DNA of 17,156 nt from Candidatus Nomurabacteria bacterium GW2011_GWF2_43_8 (GTDB lineage Bacteria; Patescibacteriota; Minisyncoccia; Phycocordibacterales; UBA9973): contig LCGX01000004.1 of NCBI GenBank assembly GCA_001000035.1, positions 1 through 17,156 on the forward strand, written 5' to 3'. Below are positions 12,499-17,156 of this stretch, in pieces (positions within the stretch are counted from its first letter, which is position 1; every line of letters starts with the position of its first letter). A program made the position numbers and the translations under genes. The notes beneath the pieces are model-generated. The model was given only the letters and a program-made list of their open reading frames with translations. It searched no databases and was not told the DNA's origin.

Positions 12499-13491
12499 AT
12501 GGCATTTATTGATGAAATGACGATATACGCCGAGGCCGGGCGGGGCGGAGACGGCGTCGTGCGCTGGCGGCGGGAAAAATTCGTGCCGAAAGGTGGACCG
12601 GCGGGCGGAGACGCCGGACGCGGAGGAAATTTTTACGCGCTAGCGGTTCGCGATGTACACGCGCTTTCCCGTTACAAGGCGAAAAAGAGTTTTTCCGCCG
12701 AACGCGGAGAGGACGGAGGAAAAAAAAGTTTACACGGGAAAAGCGGAGATGATTTTATATTGGAGTTGCCGGTTGGATCCATCATCACTAACTTAGATAC
12801 GGAAGAAAAATGGCAACTAACAGAGGAAGGGCAGAAAATTTTGCTTCTGCGCGGCGGCTACGGCGGTTTTGGAAACGAGCATTTTAAAAGTTCCACCAAC
12901 ACGGCTCCTCGGCAGTCGCGCGAAGGGGCTCCGGGCGAAAAAGGAAATTTTAAGATAGAACTGGAACTTTTCGCCGATGTCGGATTGATCGGCCTACCCA
13001 ACGCGGGCAAAACATCTATCCTCAATTCATTGACCAACGCGCAGGCGAAAGTCGGGGATTACGCTTTTACCACTCTCGATCCGAACCTGGGAGATTTTTA
13101 CGGCTATATTATTGCCGACATTCCTGGGCTTATTGAGGGTGCGTCGGAGGGCAAGGGCCTAGGGGTAAAGTTTCTACGGCATATTAAACGCACCAAAATG
13201 CTCGTGCATTTGGTTTCTTTTGAATCTTCCAATATAATGAAAAGCTATAAAGAAGTCCGCAAGGAGCTCAAAAAATACGACAAAAAATTAAATCTGGGAA
13301 AAGACGGGCTGTCGTTTAAGAAGGAGATAATAATTCTATCCAAAAGCGACATGGTCAGTGACCTGAAAGTTATCACGAAAAAAGTGAAAGATTTCCAAAA
13401 AATTTCTAAAAATGTTTTTACTATTTCTTTATTTGACGATCGACTGGTAAAGAAATTAAACGATGCGCTAATAAAAATTTTGAGGAAATAA
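12499..13491 (+). CDS. obg: GTPase Obg (CgtA)
   Basis: Obg is an essential GTPase that acts in 50S ribosome assembly and stress control. This 330-aa protein has the glycine-rich Obg fold (residues 1-158, with AGRGGDGVVRWRREKFVPKG and PAGGDAGRGGN) followed by the GTPase domain. G1 is GLPNAGKTS at 165-173, the switch region is YAFTTLDPNLG, G3 is DIPG at 207-210 followed by LIEGASEGKGLGVKFLRH, and G4 reads SKSD at 281-284 instead of the usual NKxD. There is no C-terminal OCT domain, as in many bacteria. ATG 12499 is 4 nt after the MYG1 stop, with AAGGG overlapping the junction. It ends the operon; no clear terminator follows before the repeat at 13527. Confidence 0.95.
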   Translation: MAFIDEMTIYAEAGRGGDGVVRWRREKFVPKGGPAGGDAGRGGNFYALAVRDVHALSRYKAKKSFSAERGEDGGKKSLHGKSGDDFILELPVGSIITNLDTEEKWQLTEEGQKILLLRGGYGGFGNEHFKSSTNTAPRQSREGAPGEKGNFKIELELFADVGLIGLPNAGKTSILNSLTNAQAKVGDYAFTTLDPNLGDFYGYIIADIPGLIEGASEGKGLGVKFLRHIKRTKMLVHLVSFESSNIMKSYKEVRKELKKYDKKLNLGKDGLSFKKEIIILSKSDMVSDLKVITKKVKDFQKISKNVFTISLFDDRLVKKLNDALIKILRK

Positions 13492-13526
13492 AAATAAAAA
13501 AAGACCGAAGGTTAAGAACCTCCCTT

Positions 13527-13562
13527 TGTCTACTAAAAAAGTATATGCGAAATTAGTAGACA
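13527..13562 (+). repeat. 36-bp palindromic element, copy A
   Basis: The element is built as TGTCTACTAA, 3 nt, AGTATATGCG, 3 nt, TTAGTAGACA. The 10-bp outer arms are perfect inverted repeats. Copy B at 14164 is identical at 31 of 36 positions, differing only within the two 3-nt linkers. The right arm of copy A ends in TAGACA, a probable -35 of the gene that follows, so a bound protein would block transcription. Confidence 0.9.
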
Positions 13563-13585
13563 TATTGTAATAATTATGATATTTT
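13557..13585 (+). promoter_or_regulatory. Promoter of the Cas2-like regulator gene (leaderless)
   Basis: TAGACA (13557-13562, inside repeat copy A), a 17-nt spacer and TG-A-TATTTT (13577-13585) end 6 nt before the ATG at 13592. No Shine-Dalgarno is present. Confidence 0.5.
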
Positions 13586-13591
13586 AAAAAG

Positions 13592-14158
13592 ATGCGGGGA
13601 GATATTGCTTACAAAATTTTAGGTTTTTTAGAAGATAGAGGCGCGGATGTCGTTGATTTAATGGAAACTTTCTTGGAAAGCGGTTATGGGGCAACCGTGG
13701 GAAAAATAGATTACAAATACGGCCTGAAACAACAAAAGAGACAGGCTTTAAAGTTTGAACGCGACAAAAAAAGAAATTTACAGAAATATATTTTCAAATT
13801 AAGGTCGGATGGCTTGATTGTAAACTATTCTTCCCAAAAAATTTACTTGTCGGTCAAAGGAAAAAAGAAGCTTGAATCGCTGAAGAAAAACAAGATTTTT
13901 GATGAAAGTTTATATAAAAGAGAAAACGGAGATGAGGTGATTATTGTAAGCTACGACATTCCGGTGCTTTTCAATAGAGAAAGAGACGGTTTAAGGAATG
14001 TATTGAAGGTATTGGGTTTTAAAATGGTGCATAAGAGTGTTTGGGTCGGAAAGGTGAAATTGCCCGAGCAATTTATCTCCATGTTGGAAAAATGTGGGAT
14101 TCTTGAATATGTCGAGATATTGAAAGTTACTAAACGTGGCAGTTTACAATCAGTGTGA
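13592..14158 (+). CDS. Winged-helix plus Cas2/PaaX-C-like domain protein
   Basis: This 188-aa protein has two parts. Residues 1-110 look like a winged-helix DNA-binding region: YKILGFLEDRGADVVDLMETFL, then a basic stretch with KQQKRQALKFERDKKRNLQKY, and FKLRSDGLIVNYSSQKIYLSVKGKKKLE as recognition helix and wing. Residues 114-180 match the ferredoxin-like fold of Cas2 and of the PaaX C-terminal region: VIIVSYDIPV (Asp122 at the Cas2 metal-binding Asp position), then RDGLRNVLKVLGFKMVHKSVWVG and YVEILKV. PaaX-type proteins are transcriptional repressors. No cas1, Cas effector or CRISPR array is in view. The gene is bracketed by two copies of a 36-bp palindrome and precedes an exporter operon. 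A repressor of itself and perhaps the exporter is the simplest reading; a nuclease or mobility role is possible. Confidence 0.72.
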   Translation: MRGDIAYKILGFLEDRGADVVDLMETFLESGYGATVGKIDYKYGLKQQKRQALKFERDKKRNLQKYIFKLRSDGLIVNYSSQKIYLSVKGKKKLESLKKNKIFDESLYKRENGDEVIIVSYDIPVLFNRERDGLRNVLKVLGFKMVHKSVWVGKVKLPEQFISMLEKCGILEYVEILKVTKRGSLQSV

Positions 14159-14163
14159 AATTA

Positions 14164-14199
14164 TGTCTACTAATTCAGTATATGCGGAGTTAGTAGACA
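14164..14199 (+). repeat. 36-bp palindromic element, copy B
   Basis: This is a direct-orientation copy of 13527-13562, starting 5 nt after the stop of the Cas2-like gene. The arms TGTCTACTAA and TTAGTAGACA and the AGTATATGCG core are unchanged. It ends 52 nt before the -35 of the exporter promoter. Its RNA could also fold as a hairpin, with a short T-run about 9 nt downstream. Confidence 0.9.
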
Positions 14200-14251
14200 A
14201 ATAAGAAATTTTTCCTTTATTTGCGTTGTGCCGGCCCTTCTGCTTTTTGCT

Positions 14252-14280
14252 TTGTCAATAAAAATTTTTTATGATACAAT
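14252..14280 (+). promoter_or_regulatory. Promoter of the exporter operon
   Basis: TTGTCA (14252-14257), a 17-nt spacer and TACAAT (14275-14280), preceded by TG-A. A second -10-like TATAAT (14285-14290) ends 5 nt before the ATG at 14296 and could give a leaderless message. Confidence 0.65.
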
Positions 14281-14295
14281 AAAATATAATTGCTT

Positions 14296-15729
14296 ATGAA
14301 CAAAATTTCAAATTTTTTGAAGGGGAAGAAATATATTTACTACATAGCCGGTGGGGTTATTTTAGTAATTGCCGGAATCTTTGTTTTTAGCGGGCGGAAG
14401 GCGGGAAACGGGACGATTACGGTCGCCCGCACTGACTTTTTGAACCAAGTTTCTGTCTCCGGAAAAGTGGAGACAGCGGAAGAAGCCGATTTGGGCTTTG
14501 CCGCGTCAGGGCGGATAGCTAAAATATACGCTCGCAACAACGAAAGCGTACGGGAGGGGCAAATACTCGCCCAGCTGGATGTCGCCGATCTTTTGGCGGA
14601 TTTGAAAATAAAAGAAATAAATTCAAGAACTTCCGATGTGGAATTGGAAGATGCGCGGGAAAATTTGGAAAAAGTTACAACGCAGGAAGACACTAAAGTG
14701 GAAAGCGCGTATCGAAATCTTCTTTCAGAAAATTTAGAGCTTGTTCCCAATTCGTCGGACTATGCCGCTACGACACCGACCATCAGCGGAATTTATGACG
14801 GAGTGGAAGGCGTTTATAAAATCAGCATTGAAAAAGAAAATATAACTCTTTCTGATTTAACCTTGCGCACTTTTAAATTAGAAAATACAGAACGGATAAT
14901 TAATGAGGAAGGAGCAACACGGCTCGGCACAAAAGGTCTTTACATTTCTTTTCCCGACGATGTAGAAACTTATAAAAACACGATCTGGTATTTAAATATT
15001 CCAAACAAATCCGGTTCTTCTTATTTGGCGAATTTTAACGCCTACAACGAAGCGAAAAAAGGGCGTGATTTGGCTATAAAAAATGCGGAATATGAATATC
15101 AAAAACTCTTGACGGAAAAAAATGACGGGGCTTCTTCAGTGGCGCAGGCGGAGATAGACAAAATCCGCGCGGAAATCGGGAAGAACACCATTTACGCGCC
15201 GTTTGGCGGAATTGTTACCAATATTGAGAAAGAAGTCGGGGAGATAGCTTCTCAAAATGAAACCATCGTGACCTTGATGGGCGGGGGTACGCTCGAAATT
15301 GAGAGTTTCGTGCCGGAGGTAAATATCGCGGAAGTGAGAATAGGTCAGGAAGCCGAAGTAACCTTGGATGCTTTCGGCGAGGATATGGAATTCCAGGCGC
15401 GGGTCGTTTCGATCGACTCGGCCGAGACGATGCGCGACGGCGTCTCGACTTACAAAGTCAAAATGCGTTTTGAAATGGACTATCCGACCATACGACCGGG
15501 CATGACGGCCAACGTTTCCATAGTGATTTTTGAAAGATCGGATACCATAGCTATTCCGGGCGGCACGGTATACATGGAAAACGGCAAATGGTTTGTCAAA
15601 GTCAAAGAAAAAAACGGTACAGTATCGCGGGAAGTGACGATCGGCAACCGCACCAATTTGGGCCAGGTTGAAATCGTTTCCGGGCTGGAAGAAGGAGAGG
15701 CGGTGGTTCTTAATCCTAACGCGGAATAA
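14296..15729 (+). CDS. HlyD/MacA-type membrane fusion protein of an ABC exporter
   Basis: This 477-aa protein has an N-terminal membrane segment (about residues 14-32). A first half-lipoyl region follows, with VSVSGKVETAEEADLGFAASGRIAKIYARNNESVREGQILAQLD, then a helical hairpin, and the second half-lipoyl region with IYAPFGGIVTNIEKEVGEIASQNETIVTLM. Beta-barrel and membrane-proximal domains finish the chain (RIGQEAEVTLDAFGE, YKVKMRFEMDYPTIRPGMTANVSI). Such adaptors link an inner-membrane ABC transporter to export. An extra segment of about 110 residues (roughly 145-250, polar, with NSSDYAATTPTISGIYDGVE) interrupts the helical hairpin. ATG 14296 is preferred over TTG 14290. It is followed 3 nt later by the permease gene. 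Confidence 0.88.
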   Translation: MNKISNFLKGKKYIYYIAGGVILVIAGIFVFSGRKAGNGTITVARTDFLNQVSVSGKVETAEEADLGFAASGRIAKIYARNNESVREGQILAQLDVADLLADLKIKEINSRTSDVELEDARENLEKVTTQEDTKVESAYRNLLSENLELVPNSSDYAATTPTISGIYDGVEGVYKISIEKENITLSDLTLRTFKLENTERIINEEGATRLGTKGLYISFPDDVETYKNTIWYLNIPNKSGSSYLANFNAYNEAKKGRDLAIKNAEYEYQKLLTEKNDGASSVAQAEIDKIRAEIGKNTIYAPFGGIVTNIEKEVGEIASQNETIVTLMGGGTLEIESFVPEVNIAEVRIGQEAEVTLDAFGEDMEFQARVVSIDSAETMRDGVSTYKVKMRFEMDYPTIRPGMTANVSIVIFERSDTIAIPGGTVYMENGKWFVKVKEKNGTVSREVTIGNRTNLGQVEIVSGLEEGEAVVLNPNAE

Positions 15730-15732
15730 TTT

Positions 15733-16881
15733 ATGTTTTCCTCACTAAATATTCGCATCGGATTTTTTCTGGCCAAGCGGCAAATAAGAAGATCAAATCC
15801 ATGGACGACAGTGCTTATAATTTTCGTGATGTTTTTTACATTTCTGAATTTAGTGGTGGTGAGCGGGATTTTGGTCGGGCTTTTGCAGGGAGCGATCAAT
15901 GCCGTACGCACTCATTATACAAGTGATGTTATCGTATCCAGCCTAAACAACAAAACTTATATAGAAAATAGTCCGGAAATCATCAATATCATCAAGTCAT
16001 TGCCCCAGGTGGAGCATATGTCCGCGCGATATATGGAAGGGGGAACTCTGGAAGCCAACTATAAGACGCGCACCAACGATAAAGAGAAACCAAATATTGC
16101 CGCAATGTCAATTTATGGCATCAATCCCGTAGCGGAAAATAAGGTAACCGGAATTTCAAAATTTATGGTGGAGGGAGAATATTTAGCTCCGGGAGATTAT
16201 GACCAAATATTATTGGGAGCCTATCTTGATAAAAAATATATGGACTTTGATTATCCGGGATTTACCGCTTTGGAAAATATCAAACCGGGCGTGAAGGTTC
16301 GGATGGTGGTAAACGGAGTAGAGCGCGAAGTTACTATCAAAGGTATTTTAAAAGCCAAAGTGGATCAGCTTTCTATGGGTGTGTTTATGATAGATTCTCA
16401 ATTGCGAAGCATGATAGGCAGGAATGATTATAACGTGGATGAGATTTCAATCAAGGTAAAACCGGGGACAGATCCGGCCGATGTGCGGGACATTTTGAAA
16501 AGAAATGGCGTTGATAAGGTTGCCAAAGTGCAGACTTACATTGATGCTCAGCCGAAATTTATTAAAGACATGATTGCCACTTTTTCTCTTTTGGGAAACA
16601 TGCTTTCCTCTATCGGCCTCGTTGTCGCTTCCATTACTATTTTCATAGTCATTTTTATAAATGCCATTACCAGAAGAAAATTCATCGGTATCTTGAAAGG
16701 AATCGGCATCAATGAAGCGGCGATTGAAATATCGTATGTTTTGCAGTCTTTCTTTTACGCGCTTTGCGGCTCTATTGTCCGAGTCATCGTGCTTTATGGG
16801 TTTCTGGAACCGTGGATGACGGCGCATCCCATCGGCTTTTCTTTCAGTGATGGAATTTTAGGTTTCGGGTGGGGTTGCTGA
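15733..16881 (+). CDS. MacB/FtsX-like ABC transporter permease, frameshifted near its 3' end
   Basis: The open frame gives 382 aa: an N-terminal membrane helix (about residues 24-50, VLIIFVMFFTFLNLVVVSGIL), a large extracytoplasmic MacB-type region (to about 280), then two helices (ASITIFIVIFINAIT and ISYVLQSFFYALCGSIV). This is the four-helix FtsX/MacB layout, but the frame ends at TGA 16879 inside the fourth helix, giving GILGFGWGC. From about 16869 the next frame encodes the missing ending, a helix with TTIIAGFIPARLVVRKNTL and stop at 16967. One extra G in the GGGTGGGG stretch (16867-16874) would restore the whole protein. A sequencing error or a recent mutation is likely. It lies between the fusion protein and ATPase genes. 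Confidence 0.85.
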   Translation: MFSSLNIRIGFFLAKRQIRRSNPWTTVLIIFVMFFTFLNLVVVSGILVGLLQGAINAVRTHYTSDVIVSSLNNKTYIENSPEIINIIKSLPQVEHMSARYMEGGTLEANYKTRTNDKEKPNIAAMSIYGINPVAENKVTGISKFMVEGEYLAPGDYDQILLGAYLDKKYMDFDYPGFTALENIKPGVKVRMVVNGVEREVTIKGILKAKVDQLSMGVFMIDSQLRSMIGRNDYNVDEISIKVKPGTDPADVRDILKRNGVDKVAKVQTYIDAQPKFIKDMIATFSLLGNMLSSIGLVVASITIFIVIFINAITRRKFIGILKGIGINEAAIEISYVLQSFFYALCGSIVRVIVLYGFLEPWMTAHPIGFSFSDGILGFGWGC

Positions 16882-16967
16882 TGGTCACCACAATCATTGC
16901 CGGATTTATTCCGGCTCGCCTGGTCGTTCGCAAAAATACCCTTGATTCAATTTTAGGCAGAAATTAA
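16869..16967 (+). pseudogene. Out-of-frame 3' end of the permease gene
   Basis: In the frame one base behind the main reading frame, this stretch encodes VGLLMVTTIIAGFIPARLVV and then RKNTLDSILGRN with a stop at 16965-16967. That is the fourth helix and short tail expected of a MacB-like permease. It ends 5 nt before the ATPase start, the spacing expected in this operon. Confidence 0.75.
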
Positions 16968-16972
16968 TTTAT

Positions 16973-17156
16973 ATGATCCGCGTAACCAATCTGAAAAAAT
17001 CATTTAAAGACGGAGAGAAAACTACAGAAGTCCTGAAAGGGATAGATTTTACGGTGCAGAACGGGGAGTTTGTCGCGATTATGGGACGCTCCGGCGCGGG
17101 CAAGAGCACTTTTCTTTATCAGATGAGCTTATTGGACGAACCGACCAGCGGAGAAA
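16973..17156 (+). CDS. ABC transporter ATP-binding protein (MacB/LolD type), partial
   Basis: The first 61 residues are present and the gene runs off the right edge. It starts MIRVTNLKKSFKDGEKTTEV, the family N-terminus with a short insertion-type loop. The Walker A motif GRSGAGKST lies at residues 38-46, and LLDEPTSGE follows, the conserved segment after helix 1 in LolD/MacB-type ATPases. It lies 5 nt after the permease 3' end and would power the transporter formed with the fusion protein and permease. The transported substrate cannot be told. Confidence 0.88.
   Translation, partial: MIRVTNLKKSFKDGEKTTEVLKGIDFTVQNGEFVAIMGRSGAGKSTFLYQMSLLDEPTSGE

Noticed and set aside
13492..13526. Intrinsic terminator after obg
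   Set aside because: AGGTT-AAG-AACCT gives only a 5-bp stem without a T-run after it.
13527..14199. CRISPR array (repeat length of 36 and a Cas2-like gene)
   Set aside because: Only two copies, about 600 bp apart with a whole gene between them; no spacer-sized units, no cas1 or effector genes.
13527..14199. Integron cassette with attC sites
   Set aside because: The arms lack the R-Y-Y-Y-A-A-C / G-T-T-R-R-R-Y core signatures, and no integrase is present in the window.
16866..16880. Programmed frameshifting in the permease gene
   Set aside because: GGGTGGGG is not a canonical -1 slippery heptamer and no pseudoknot or strong stem is evident just downstream; indel error or mutation is simpler.

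Overview
The window looks like a chromosome segment of a Candidate Phyla Radiation (Patescibacteria) bacterium, most likely Parcubacteria-like. This rests on an AT-leaning core with AAA-rich coding, very tight or overlapping genes, a shortened dcw cluster, a MurF without its N-terminal domain, a tRNA without an encoded CCA end, and many start codons with no Shine-Dalgarno but a -10 box just upstream. It is a judgement from sequence character; no phylogenetic marker was compared.

Layout. Positions 1-640 hold small minus-strand genes with strong promoters and Shine-Dalgarno sites, and two near-copies of one promoter module (31-81 and 586-635). Positions 646-5482 are a compact dcw operon: mraZ (with MraZ-type boxes in its leader), rsmH, an FtsL-like gene, ftsI and murF, joined by overlaps or very short gaps. 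A SAM methyltransferase follows (5500-6219), facing a minus-strand Gmad2-domain protein (6228-6671). That gene shares a tiny divergent promoter region with msrB, which is followed by msrA and tRNA-Glu(CUC). Positions 7681-8252 are a second small-gene unit with a near-consensus promoter, two small proteins and a GC-rich terminator. Minus-strand genes follow: an RmuC-like protein (8263-9471), a third small-gene unit (9509-9824) and a DnaQ-type exonuclease (9835-10572). From 10719 the plus-strand operon yqeY(short)-dedA-MYG1-obg runs to 13491.

The most interesting locus is 13527-14199. A gene for an N-terminal winged-helix-like region joined to a Cas2/PaaX-C-like ferredoxin domain is bracketed by two direct copies of a 36-bp palindromic element (10-bp arms TGTCTACTAA / TTAGTAGACA around a conserved AGTATATGCG core). 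The left copy overlaps the likely -35 of the gene. The right copy lies between it and a MacAB/HlyD-type exporter operon (membrane fusion protein, FtsX-like permease, ATPase running off the right edge). There is no CRISPR array or cas1. It could be an autoregulated repressor controlling the exporter, or a self-contained gene cassette whose repeat is a recombination or replication site. The permease gene carries an apparent one-base frameshift near its 3' end.

Two expression styles coexist. Several core genes have a -10 hexamer ending 5-6 nt before ATG, which implies leaderless mRNAs. The small GC-richer genes instead have consensus promoters, strong Shine-Dalgarno sites and strong terminators, suggesting a distinct, probably acquired, class of cassette.
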